This document shows, piece after piece, positions 50,262 to 58,178 of a DNA stretch of 64,000 nt. Within the stretch, counting starts at the first letter, position 1, and every line of letters begins with the position of its first letter. Made by a program: the position numbers and the translations under genes. The stretch is taken from assembly GCF_039544005.1 (NCBI RefSeq), contig NZ_BAABKV010000001.1, positions 1,798,001 through 1,862,000 on the forward strand, read 5' to 3'. The stretch is from Kitasatospora paranensis. GTDB lineage: Bacteria; Actinomycetota; Actinomycetes; Streptomycetales; Streptomycetaceae. The notes under the pieces were generated by a model. The model was not told the origin of the DNA. It did not search any database and saw only the letters and a list, made by a program, of their open reading frames with translations.

Positions 50262-51691
50262 TTACAGGATGTCGCCGGGCGCGTACTTGGCGGCGGCAGG
50301 GTGGGCGTCGGCGACGGCCTCGATGCGGCGGACGATCTCTGCGACCTGGGCGCCGGCCGCGCCGGTGAAGGAGAGCCGGTCGGCGAGCAGCGCGTCGAGG
50401 GCGGCCCGGTCGAGCGGGATCCGCTCGTCGTCGGCGAGGCGGCCGAGCAGGGCGTTCTCGCGGGCGCCCTCGCGCATGGCGAGCGCGGACGCGACGGCGT
50501 GCTCCTTGATGACCTCGTGCGCGGTCTCCCGGCCGACGCCGGCCCGCACCGCGCCCATCAGGACCTTGGTGGTGGCCAGGAACGGCAGGTAGCGGTCGAG
50601 CTCGGCCTCGATCACGGCCGGGAAGGCGCCGAACTCGTCGAGGACGGTCAGGAAGGTCTCCAGCAGGCCGTCGAAGGCGAAGAACGCGTCCGGCAGGGCG
50701 ACCCGGCGGACGACGGAGCAGGAGACGTCGCCCTCGTTCCACTGGTCGCCGCCGAGCTCGGCGGTCATCGACGCGTAGCCGCGCAGGATGACGGCGAGGC
50801 CGTTGACGCGCTCGCAGGAGCGGGTGTTCATCTTGTGCGGCATGGCCGAGGAGCCGACCTGGCCGGCCTTGAAGCCCTCGGTGACCAGCTCGTGGCCGGC
50901 CATCAGGCGGATGGTCTTGGCGAGGCTGGACGGCGCGGCGGAGAGCTGGACGAGGGCGGTGACGACCTCGAAGTCCAGCGAGCGCGGGTAGACCTGGCCG
51001 ACGCTGGTGAGCACGTTGTCGAAGCCGAGGTGGCCGGCGACCCGGCGCTCCAGCTCGGCGAGCTTGTCGGCGTCGCCGCCCAGCAGGTCGAGCATGTCCT
51101 GCGCGGTGCCGACCGGGCCTTGATGCCGCGCAGCGGGTAGCGCGCGATGAGCTCCTCCAGCCGCGCGAAGGCGACCAGCAGCTCGTCGGCGACAGTGGCG
51201 AAGCGCTTGCCGAGGGTGGTGGCCTGGGCGGCGACGTTGTGGGAGCGGCCGGCCATGACCAGCTCGCCGTACTGGGCGGAGAGGCTGCCGAGACGGACGA
51301 GGACGGCGACGGTGCGGTCCCGGACGTGCTCCAGGGACTGCTTGATCTGCAGCTGCTCGACGTTCTCGGTGAGATCGCGCGAGGTCATGCCCTTGTGGAT
51401 CTGCTCGTGGCCGGCGAGGTCGCTGAACTCCTCGATGCGGGCCTTGACGTCGTGCCGGGTGACCCGCTCACGGGCGGCGATCGACTCCAGGTCGACCTGG
51501 TCGACGACGCGCTCGTAGTCGGCGACGGCGCCGGCCGGGACCTCGATGCCGAGGTCCTGCTGGGCCTTCAGCACGGCGAGCCACAGGTGGCGCTCGAGGA
51601 CCACCTTGTGCTCGGGGGACCACAGCTGGGCCAGGGTCGCCGAGGCGTACCGGGAGGCCAGGACATTGGGGATCTGGGGCTTCGCGCTCAC
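50262..51691 (-). CDS. purB: Adenylosuccinate lyase (frameshifted in this assembly)
   Basis: About 476 residues after repair. PurB cleaves adenylosuccinate and SAICAR in purine synthesis. The family signature is GSSAMPHKMNTRSCER. N-terminal markers include NVLASRYASATLAQLWSPEH, HKGMTSRDLTENVEQLQIKQ and VMAGRSHNVAAQATTLGKRF. The frame breaks at a CC pair (51118-51119). One more base gives RGIKGPVGTAQDMLDLLGGD, exactly as in other PurB proteins. Because purB is needed for purine prototrophy, a sequencing error is more likely than a dead gene. TAGGCT (plus 51700-51705) ends 8 nt before GTG 51691 with no ribosome site, so a leaderless start is likely. Confidence 0.9.
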
Positions 51692-52103
51692 GCTTCGCAA
51701 GCCTAACAGTCGAGGTCAGCGCGGACGCCGCCGGCTGCTCCTTCGCCCGCTCGCCTCCGGGCGCTCCGGCCTGGTGCCGATGTTCGTCGCTCGGGACGGG
51801 CGCTTCCCGTGGCGGGTCCACCACCAGGGGCGCGGGGAACTGCGCGCGGCGGAAGGGCAGCTGCCCGCCCTCTCCCGCCCGCCCGGTTCCCCACTCCGCC
51901 CGGTCCTCCCGGGCCTTCGGCACCGGCGCGCCCTTCGGCTCGGGGCGGGAGCTTCCCGTGGCGGGTCCACCACCAGGGGCGCGGGGAACTGCGCGCGGCG
52001 GAAGGGCAGCTGCCCGCCCTCTCCCGCCCGCCCGGTTCCCCACTCCGCCCGGTCCTCCCGGGCCTTCGGCACCGGCGCGCCTCGAGGCCCGGGCCGCGGG
52101 GTG
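51692..52103. other. Intergenic region with a long direct repeat
   Basis: About 410 bp between purB and the upstream MarR gene, both on the minus strand. It contains two 131-bp identical direct repeats and no convincing gene. The purB promoter (TAGGCT) lies at its left edge. Confidence 0.7.
51802..52081. repeat. 131-bp perfect direct repeat, two copies 149 bp apart
   Basis: Copies at 51802-51932 and 51951-52081 are identical over all 131 bp and separated by 18 bp. Each begins GCTTCCCGTGGCGGG and contains the intergenic motif CAGGGGCGCGGGGAACTGCG (51825 and 51974). Perfect identity suggests a recent duplication. Confidence 0.9.
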
Positions 52104-52550
52104 TCAGGCCGGGCGGGTGCCGGTGAGCAGGGGCAGCACCTGGCGGCAGAGCCCGTCCAGGGCCGTGCGCTGCTCGGGGTCGAGGCTGTCGAAGGCCTCG
52201 TGTGCGCGGACCATGTCGGTGCGGATCCGCTCCAGGACCTCGCGGCCCTGGTCGGTGATGCCGACGATCTTCACCCGGCGGTCGCCGGCGGCGGCCTCCC
52301 GGTGGGCGAGCCCGAGGGCCTCCAGCCGGTCGACGATGCCCGTCACGTTGGAGGCGTCGCAGCCGAGCCGGCCGGCCAGCGCCCGCATCGGCACCGGCTC
52401 CAGGACGGCCTTGAGGGCCTTCGCCTGCGAGGAGTTCAGGCCGTGCCGGGCGGCCGCCGCGGCGAAGTCCTGGAAGTAGGCGGCGCCGACGGCGGCGACC
52501 GACTCCATCAGGTCCGTGGTGGACGGTGCGGTGGTGGCTGAGGTGCCCAT
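52104..52550 (-). CDS. MarR-family transcriptional regulator
   Basis: A 148-residue MarR regulator. The winged HTH reads VPMRALAGRLGCDASNVTGI, VDRLEALGLAHREAAAGDRR and VKIVGITDQGREV. The start MGTSATTAPSTTDLMESV at 52550 is preceded by TACGCT (plus 52557-52562) ending 6 nt upstream and no ribosome site, so the transcript may be leaderless. TGGTTCAC...GTGACCA half-sites flank the -35 region and could be an operator. Its target is not obvious. Confidence 0.87.
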   Translation of the reverse strand: MGTSATTAPSTTDLMESVAAVGAAYFQDFAAAAARHGLNSSQAKALKAVLEPVPMRALAGRLGCDASNVTGIVDRLEALGLAHREAAAGDRRVKIVGITDQGREVLERIRTDMVRAHEAFDSLDPEQRTALDGLCRQVLPLLTGTRPA

Positions 52551-52620
52551 GGGCACAGCGTACGACGAGATGGTTCACCAGCTCCAGATTCGAGTGACCA
52601 AAGGATCGGGCCGGTACGGC

Positions 52621-53016
52621 TCAGAGCACCAGCTGCTCGAAGAGGTGCCGCAGTTCGGCCTCCGGGTCGGCGGTCAGGCCGGTGTGCACCGGGCCGGGCT
52701 GCAGCACCGCGCTGCGGGGCGCGGTCAGCCAGCGGAACCGCTGACCGGGGCTGTCCCCGGCGGCCGGGCCGGCCGCCTCGGCGCCGCCGCACACGCCCTC
52801 CACGCCGTGCAGCGCCCGGCGCACCGCGGCGACGTCCGCGACCGGGTCGAGCGCCAGCAGCCGCCCTTGGTCGAGGTGGGTGCGGGCACCGAGGTAGCCG
52901 CTCTGCCGGCAGTAGAGCAGCACCCCCACGTTGACGAACTCGCCGCGTTCGACCCGCGGCACCGCCCGGACGACGGCGTACTCGTAGTCGTCGTACCTGG
53001 TGTCGTCACCGGTCAT
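52621..53016 (-). CDS. DUF3037 family protein
   Basis: A 131-residue DUF3037 protein. It starts DDTRYDDYEYAVVRAVPRVE and continues RGEFVNVGVLLYCRQSGYLG, the hallmark of the family, then DAVRRAL-type helices and RFRWLTAPRSAVLQPGPVHT. The function is unknown. Its ATG lies inside the last 11 bp of the upstream HipA-kinase gene, so the two are translationally coupled. This two-gene arrangement is recurrent in bacteria and suggests a shared role. Confidence 0.88.
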   Translation of the reverse strand: MTGDDTRYDDYEYAVVRAVPRVERGEFVNVGVLLYCRQSGYLGARTHLDQGRLLALDPVADVAAVRRALHGVEGVCGGAEAAGPAAGDSPGQRFRWLTAPRSAVLQPGPVHTGLTADPEAELRHLFEQLVL

Positions 53017-53767
53017 CGGGCCACCTCCGGGAGCCAGTCGCGGGGCCCGCCAGGCGGGCCGTCAGCTGTGCGCGGTACGCGGCGCGGAGCGCCTCCGGGC
53101 CCTCGAAGCCCGGCTCGTCGGTCAGCCAGACATCGGGGACGGCCTCCAGCGCGGCCTCCAGGGCCGCCGCGGCGCGCGGGGCGAGTTCGGCGTCGGCGGC
53201 CTTGAGGTCCGGCGCGGCGCGCAGCAGGGCGTGGTCCCCGGCGTCGTACCGGCGGGGGATCCAGCCGGCCGCGCCGGGCCAGTGGTGGTGGAAGATCAGG
53301 GTGGCGCCGTGGTCGATCAGCCGCAGCCCGCCGGCCGCCATCAGCATGTTGGGGTTGCGCCAGGAGCGGTCCACGTTGCCGATCAGCGCGTCGAACCAGA
53401 GGACCTGCCCGGCGAGTTCGGGATCGACGTCGAAGCAGAGCGGGTCGAAGTTGAGCGCGCCGCTGACGAAGGCCATGCCGAGGTTGGCTCCCCCGCTGGC
53501 CCGCATCTGGTCCTGGATCTGCACCTCGGGCTCGCTGCGGGCGAGCACCGGATCGAGGTCGAGCAGGACGAGTTCGGGCACCGGCAGGCCGAGTCCGCGG
53601 CCGAGTTCACCGGCCAGCACCTCGGCGATCAGCGCCTTGCGGCCCTGCGCGGCGCCGCACCACTTGAGCACGTACAGCCGCCGGTCGTCGGCCTCGATCA
53701 GGCCCGGCATGGACCCGCCTTCTCGCAGTGGCGTCACATAGCGGAGCGCCGTCACCTCGGTGAGCAT
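53006..53767 (-). CDS. HipA-like kinase (DUF3037 partner)
   Basis: A 253-residue HipA-family Ser/Thr kinase-like protein, shorter than HipA toxins. N-terminal YVLKWCGAAQGRKALIAEVL holds the likely ATP Lys, and LGLPVPELVLLDLDPVLARS follows. The catalytic loop appears as VLWFDALIGNVDRSWRNPNM (D...N) and the metal motif as LRLIDHGATLIF. There is no HipB-like antitoxin, and the partner is DUF3037. TACGCT (plus 53774-53779) ends 6 nt before the ATG and no ribosome site is present, so a leaderless transcript is likely. Whether it phosphorylates a protein, tRNA synthetase or small molecule is unknown. Confidence 0.83.
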   Translation of the reverse strand: MLTEVTALRYVTPLREGGSMPGLIEADDRRLYVLKWCGAAQGRKALIAEVLAGELGRGLGLPVPELVLLDLDPVLARSEPEVQIQDQMRASGGANLGMAFVSGALNFDPLCFDVDPELAGQVLWFDALIGNVDRSWRNPNMLMAAGGLRLIDHGATLIFHHHWPGAAGWIPRRYDAGDHALLRAAPDLKAADAELAPRAAAALEAALEAVPDVWLTDEPGFEGPEALRAAYRAQLTARLAGPATGSRRWPDDR

Positions 53768-53894
53768 CGGGCCAGCGTACCGACCGGGCGCGGGCCGGGC
53801 GGCGCCGCACTGCGGTGGCAGGCGCCGTTCGTCCGTGCGAGTGTGGCGGGACAGTAGCCCTGTGCGGCTCGGACCAGCACGTGAGGGATGGACG

Positions 53895-55262
53895 ATGGAG
53901 CGACCTCGGATCGTGATCGTCGGCGGCGGCTTCGCCGGACTGGAGTGCGCCCGCCGGCTGGAACACAAGCTCGCACCCGCCGACGCGGAGATCTCGCTCG
54001 TCACCCCGTTCGGCTACCAGCTCTACCTGCCGCTGTTGCCGCACGTCGCCGCCGGGGTCCTCACTCCGCAGTCGGTGGCGGTGTCGCTGCGCCGCACGCT
54101 GCGCCGCACGCACATCGTGCCGGGCGGGGCGATCGGCGTGGACCCGCGGTCCAAGGTGATCGTGGTCCGCAAGATCACCGACGAGGTGGTGGCGCAGCGG
54201 TACGACTACCTGGTACTCGCGCCGGGCAGCGTGACCCGGACGTTCGACATCCCCGGCCTCACCGACTACGCGCGCGGGATGAAGACGCTGGCCGAGGCGG
54301 CGTACGTCCGCGACCACGTGATCGCCCAGCTCGACCTGGCCTCGGCCACGCTGGACCAGCACGAGCGGGAGTCCCGGCTGCAGTTCGTGGTGGTCGGCGG
54401 CGGGTACGCGGGCACCGAGACGGCGGCCTGCCTGCAGCGGCTCACCACCGCGGCGATCCGCCGCTACCCGCGGCTGGACCCGCGCCTGATCAAGTGGCAC
54501 CTGATCGACATCGCCCCGAAGCTGATGCCCGAGCTCGGCGACAAGCTCGGCACCACCGCGCTGGAGATCCTGCGCCGGCGGGGCGTCGAGGTGTCGCTCG
54601 GCGTCTCGGTCGCGGAGGTCGGCGCGGAGAGCGTCAAGTTCACCGACGGCCGGGTGCTGCCGAGCCGGACGCTGATCTGGACGGCCGGTGTCACGGCCAG
54701 CCCGCTGATCAGGACCCTCGACGCGGAGACCGTGCGCGGCCGGATCGCGGTGACCGCGGAGATGCGGGTGCCGCAGTTCGACGGCGTCTTCGCGATCGGC
54801 GACGCGTCCGCGGTGCCGGACCTCGCCAAGGGCGACGGGGCGGTCTGCCCGCCCACCGCCCAGCACGCGGCCCGGCAGGGCAAGGCGGTCGCCGACAACG
54901 TGGCCGCCGCGCTGCGCAACCAGCCGTTGGAGCCGTACTACCACAAGGACCTCGGCCTGGTGGTGGACCTCGGCGGCAAGGATGCCGTCTCCAAGCCGCT
55001 CGGTATCGAACTGCACGGTGTCCCGGCGCAGTTGGTGGCCCGCAGCTACCACCTGATGGCGATGCGGACGAATGCCGGCAAGTTCCGGGTGGGCGCGAAC
55101 TGGCTGCTCAACGCGACCGCCGGCGACGACTTCGTGCGGACCGGGTTCCTGGCCCGGCAGCCGGCCCGGCTGCAGGACTTCGAGTACACCGACGCGTATC
55201 TGACCCGGGACCAGGTCCGTGAGCACGCCCAGTCGCTGCTGGCGAAGGGCTCCGCCACCTGA
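53895..55262 (+). CDS. Type II NADH dehydrogenase (NDH-2)
   Basis: A 455-residue flavoprotein. The FAD site is RIVIVGGGFAGLECARRLEH, the NADH site is FVVVGGGYAGTETAACLQRL, and the second FAD segment is FDGVFAIGDASAVPD. The C-terminal third (AMRTNAGKFRVGANWLLNAT) gives the membrane-anchoring region. NDH-2 passes electrons from NADH to menaquinone without pumping protons. GAGGGA lies 7 nt before the ATG at 53895. It is divergent from the HipA-kinase gene. A hairpin at 55313-55344 follows. Confidence 0.9.
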   Translation: MERPRIVIVGGGFAGLECARRLEHKLAPADAEISLVTPFGYQLYLPLLPHVAAGVLTPQSVAVSLRRTLRRTHIVPGGAIGVDPRSKVIVVRKITDEVVAQRYDYLVLAPGSVTRTFDIPGLTDYARGMKTLAEAAYVRDHVIAQLDLASATLDQHERESRLQFVVVGGGYAGTETAACLQRLTTAAIRRYPRLDPRLIKWHLIDIAPKLMPELGDKLGTTALEILRRRGVEVSLGVSVAEVGAESVKFTDGRVLPSRTLIWTAGVTASPLIRTLDAETVRGRIAVTAEMRVPQFDGVFAIGDASAVPDLAKGDGAVCPPTAQHAARQGKAVADNVAAALRNQPLEPYYHKDLGLVVDLGGKDAVSKPLGIELHGVPAQLVARSYHLMAMRTNAGKFRVGANWLLNATAGDDFVRTGFLARQPARLQDFEYTDAYLTRDQVREHAQSLLAKGSAT

Positions 55263-55312
55263 CGGACGGCCACCGGTACCGGTCGGGTGAATCCGCCCGC
55301 CGACCCGGCTCC

Positions 55313-55344
55313 GGCGCTACCGCTCTGACCTGGGCGGTAGCGCC
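55313..55344. terminator. Hairpin after the NADH dehydrogenase gene
   Basis: Perfect 11-bp arms GGCGCTACCGC (55313-55323) and GCGGTAGCGCC (55334-55344) with a 10-nt loop. No T run. It could also be an operator for the next gene. Confidence 0.55.
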
Positions 55345-55391
55345 GACACGCGTGCTGGCGTGATTGTCGGACCACGCAGCGTCGCCGCGAT

Positions 55392-55397
55392 TAGCGT
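55392..55397 (+). promoter_or_regulatory. -10 box TAGCGT of the GH47 gene
   Basis: TAGCGT ends 8 nt before the ATG at 55406, and no ribosome site is seen. Probable leaderless transcript. Confidence 0.45.
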
Positions 55398-55405
55398 CCG
55401 GCAGC

Positions 55406-56818
55406 ATGCGACCCATCTCCCTGCCCCGCCGCCGTACCGTGCTGTCCGCCGCCGCGGCGGCCACCGCAGGCGCCGCGCTCGCCCGGCCCGCGGCGGCCTT
55501 CGCCGCACCCGCCTACGACCTGCCTGCGGACCGCACCGCCGCCCGTGAGATCCGGGACGAGTTCGTGCACAGCTGGGAGGGCTACAAGCAGGCCGCCTGG
55601 GGCTACGACGAGGTCCGTCCGGTCTCCGGCACCCACAACGACTTCTTCGCCGGCGGGCACTCGTTCGGCCTGTCGATCGTGGAGGCGCTCGACACGCTGT
55701 GGCTGATGGAGCTGGACGACGACGTCAGGCTCGGCGCCGACTGGATCGAGGCGCACCTCGACCCGGCAGCCGACGCCGACGTCCAGGTCTTCGAGGCCGT
55801 CATCCGGCTGGTCGGCGGGCTGCTGGCCGGCCACCTGTGCACCGGGCGGCAGGCCCTGCTGGACCGCTGCCGGGAGCTCGCCGACCGGCTGCTGCCCGCC
55901 TTCACCCGCTCCCCCACCGGCATGCCCTACCGATACGTCAACCTGCGCACCGGCGCGGTCTCCGGCACCACCAGCCCGCTCGCCGAGATCGGCTCCAACA
56001 TCCTGGAGTTCGGTCTGCTGTCGCAGCTGACGGGCGACCAGAAGTACTGGGACGCGGCCAAGCGGGCGATGCGGGCGGTCGTCCAGCGCCGGTCCGGGAT
56101 CGACCTGCTCGGCACCTCGCTGCACATCGAGACCGGCCGCTGGAAGGACACCACCTCCTGCGCGCCCAACCCGCCGGTCGACTCGTTCTACGAGTACCTC
56201 TGGGCGGGCGCCGAGCTGTTCGGCGACGGCGAGCTGCGCGACTGGTACCGGCTGCTGACGGACGCGGTGGCGCGCCGCCAGCTGGAGCAGCGCGGCGGCT
56301 ACGCCTGGTACCGGCAGGTCGACTACGCCAGCGGGAAGACCGTCGGGCGGCAGGCCTCCGAACTCGGCTCGTTCTACGCCGGCCTGCTCGGCAAGGGCGG
56401 GGACCTGGCGGCCGCCCGGGACTACTACGGCACCTGGACGATGATCCTCGGCAACAACGCGGTGGTGCCGGAGGCGATCGACTACGGGAGTGCCTCGGTG
56501 GTCTCGGGCCGCAACGACCTGCGGCCCGAGTACGTCAACTCCTCCTTCGACCTGTGGCGGCTCACCGGCGAGGCGTCCTTCAAGGAGACCGCGTACCGGT
56601 ACTTCCAGGGGCTGCGGGACAACCTGCGGGTGCCGGGCGGCTACACCGTCGCCGACGAGGTCTCGCCCGTCCGGCGGGGCGACCTGACCCCGGGGTACTG
56701 GTTCGCGGAGAACCCGAAGTACCTGTACCTGATGTTCGCGGCGGCGCCGCGCTTCGACTACCGCTCCGGGCTGCTGTCGACGGAGGGGAAGCTGCTGCGC
56801 GGCGCCGTCCGCGGCTGA
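55406..56818 (+). CDS. Tat-exported GH47-like alpha-1,2-mannosidase
   Basis: A 470-residue exported glycoside hydrolase of family 47. A twin-arginine signal (LPRRRTVLSAAAAATAGAAL) covers about 1-35. GH47 features are FVHSWEGYKQAAWGYDEVRP, SIVEALDTLWLMELDDD, SPLAEIGSNILEFGLLSQLT, GDQKYWDAAKRAM, DLRPEYVNSSFDLWRLTGEA and YWFAENPKYLYLMFA. These enzymes trim alpha-1,2-linked mannose with calcium. GH47 is mainly eukaryotic and uncommon in bacteria. Here it may process mannosylated proteins, lipomannan or fungal glycans outside the cell. Confidence 0.82.
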   Translation: MRPISLPRRRTVLSAAAAATAGAALARPAAAFAAPAYDLPADRTAAREIRDEFVHSWEGYKQAAWGYDEVRPVSGTHNDFFAGGHSFGLSIVEALDTLWLMELDDDVRLGADWIEAHLDPAADADVQVFEAVIRLVGGLLAGHLCTGRQALLDRCRELADRLLPAFTRSPTGMPYRYVNLRTGAVSGTTSPLAEIGSNILEFGLLSQLTGDQKYWDAAKRAMRAVVQRRSGIDLLGTSLHIETGRWKDTTSCAPNPPVDSFYEYLWAGAELFGDGELRDWYRLLTDAVARRQLEQRGGYAWYRQVDYASGKTVGRQASELGSFYAGLLGKGGDLAAARDYYGTWTMILGNNAVVPEAIDYGSASVVSGRNDLRPEYVNSSFDLWRLTGEASFKETAYRYFQGLRDNLRVPGGYTVADEVSPVRRGDLTPGYWFAENPKYLYLMFAAAPRFDYRSGLLSTEGKLLRGAVRG

Positions 56819-56828
56819 GCGGGCGCCG

Positions 56829-57980
56829 CTACCGCGCCGTCAGGTACATCCCGGCGGCGTCCTGGCCGGGGGTGTTGCGGCAGGACCAGTTGCCGGTGGT
56901 GCGGGCGTTCAGCAGGGTGAGGCAGCGGCCGAGGGCGAGTTCGGCGTAGGCGTTCGGGTGGAAGGACTCCTGGAGGGCGCCCTGGGTGGTGGTGCCCATG
57001 TCGAGGAAGCGCGCCCACTCGCTGGTGGTCGCGGACGGGGCGGTGGTGGGGGTGGCGAGCCGGGTCGCGGTGGAGCAGACCTCGCGGCCCTGCAGCAGGT
57101 CGCGCAGGTCGAGGAACTGCACGCCCTTGGCCGCCGCCACCGCGGCGAGGTGGTCGGAGATCTCCGGGACGAGGGTGTCGCGGGCCCAGGTGGCGTCGCC
57201 GTCCCAGAACGGGCAGCCGCCGGTGCTCGTCCGGCTCCAGCCGCTCTCCGGGTAGCGGTTCTCGGCGGCGCGCGGGATCGGCGACGGGTAGGACTGCAGG
57301 ACGATCCGGTAGCTGCCGCTCGTGTACCCGGCGGCCGACATCACCGCCCGGACCTCGTCGATCGACTTGCCGACGCCGGCCATCGCGGTGGCCATCTTCG
57401 CGTCGACCGCGGCCTGCTGGTCGTCGTTGCAGTACGAGTACCAGATCTCGTAGTCCTGCACGCAGGTGGAGATCACGTCGGCGAAGCCGAGGTCGTTGCC
57501 GCCGACGGACATCGTGATCAGCTTGACGGTGTTGCTCGCGGCGACCGCGGCGAGCTGGTCGGCCTGCGGGGCCTCGCCCTTGAAGGACTGGCCGCCGTTG
57601 GCGGCGCGGAACACGTTGGCGGTGGTGGCGCCGGAGCAGGCCAGGTTGACCTGGGTCTGGGCGACGGTCGGGGCGGAGCGGACCTCGGAGACGTCGGAGC
57701 GGTCGCACCCGCTCGCGTAGGTGGCGCCGTAGACGCGGGCCGGGTCGTAGCCGCTGCCCGTCCAGGCGCGGTCGGTGCCGTCGCGGCTGCCGGAGGCGGT
57801 GTCGCTGTTGCCCTGCCACCGGCCGGCCTCGCCGGAGATGTAGCTGTCGCCCATGGCGACCACGGCGGTGGGCCCGGTGGCGGCGGCGGCCGGGCCGGGG
57901 ACGGACAGCAGCAGGGGCAGGGCGAGGGTCGCGGCGGTGAACAGGGCGGCGGCTCTGTGGTGCGTGCGGGACTCGGGCAC
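56829..57980 (-). CDS. Secreted SGNH/GDSL hydrolase (esterase/lipase)
   Basis: A 383-residue exported hydrolase. A Sec signal (about 1-34, ending GPAAAATG) is followed by block I AVVAMGDSYISGEAGRW, block III ITMSVGGNDLGFADVI and the catalytic His region LQESFHPNAYAELALGR. Several cysteines (GCDRSDV, LACSGATT, STCVQDYE, CNDDQQ) could form disulfides, as in extracellular Streptomyces SGNH enzymes. AGGAG lies 7 nt before GTG 57980. It probably hydrolyses lipids or acyl esters outside the cell. It is convergent with the GH47 gene, 10 bp apart. Confidence 0.88.
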   Translation of the reverse strand: MPESRTHHRAAALFTAATLALPLLLSVPGPAAAATGPTAVVAMGDSYISGEAGRWQGNSDTASGSRDGTDRAWTGSGYDPARVYGATYASGCDRSDVSEVRSAPTVAQTQVNLACSGATTANVFRAANGGQSFKGEAPQADQLAAVAASNTVKLITMSVGGNDLGFADVISTCVQDYEIWYSYCNDDQQAAVDAKMATAMAGVGKSIDEVRAVMSAAGYTSGSYRIVLQSYPSPIPRAAENRYPESGWSRTSTGGCPFWDGDATWARDTLVPEISDHLAAVAAAKGVQFLDLRDLLQGREVCSTATRLATPTTAPSATTSEWARFLDMGTTTQGALQESFHPNAYAELALGRCLTLLNARTTGNWSCRNTPGQDAAGMYLTAR

Positions 57981-58178
57981 GGCGGAACTCCTGCGGACGG
58001 CCTCGCGCGTGTGGGGGCGCGAGGCGCTGGTGAGGGTGGACCGCCGGCCGGTGGCGTGGAGAAGATGACATGCCCGCGGTTGTTACCGCCAGGTATCCGA
58101 CCGGACCACTTCGCAGGGTGACCGCATTTCTCCCTGGGTGACCGCCGCCACACGCCCGCCGGGCGCCCGCCGCTCAGC

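Noticed and set aside
51716..52126. Repeat-containing open frames over the 131-bp duplication
   Set aside because: They exist only because a GC-rich repeat has few stops. They contain an intergenic streptomycete motif and have no start context or homology that I can recognise.
53006..53767. Classical HipBA toxin-antitoxin module
   Set aside because: No HipB-like HTH antitoxin is encoded next to it, and the protein is much shorter than HipA. The partner is DUF3037.
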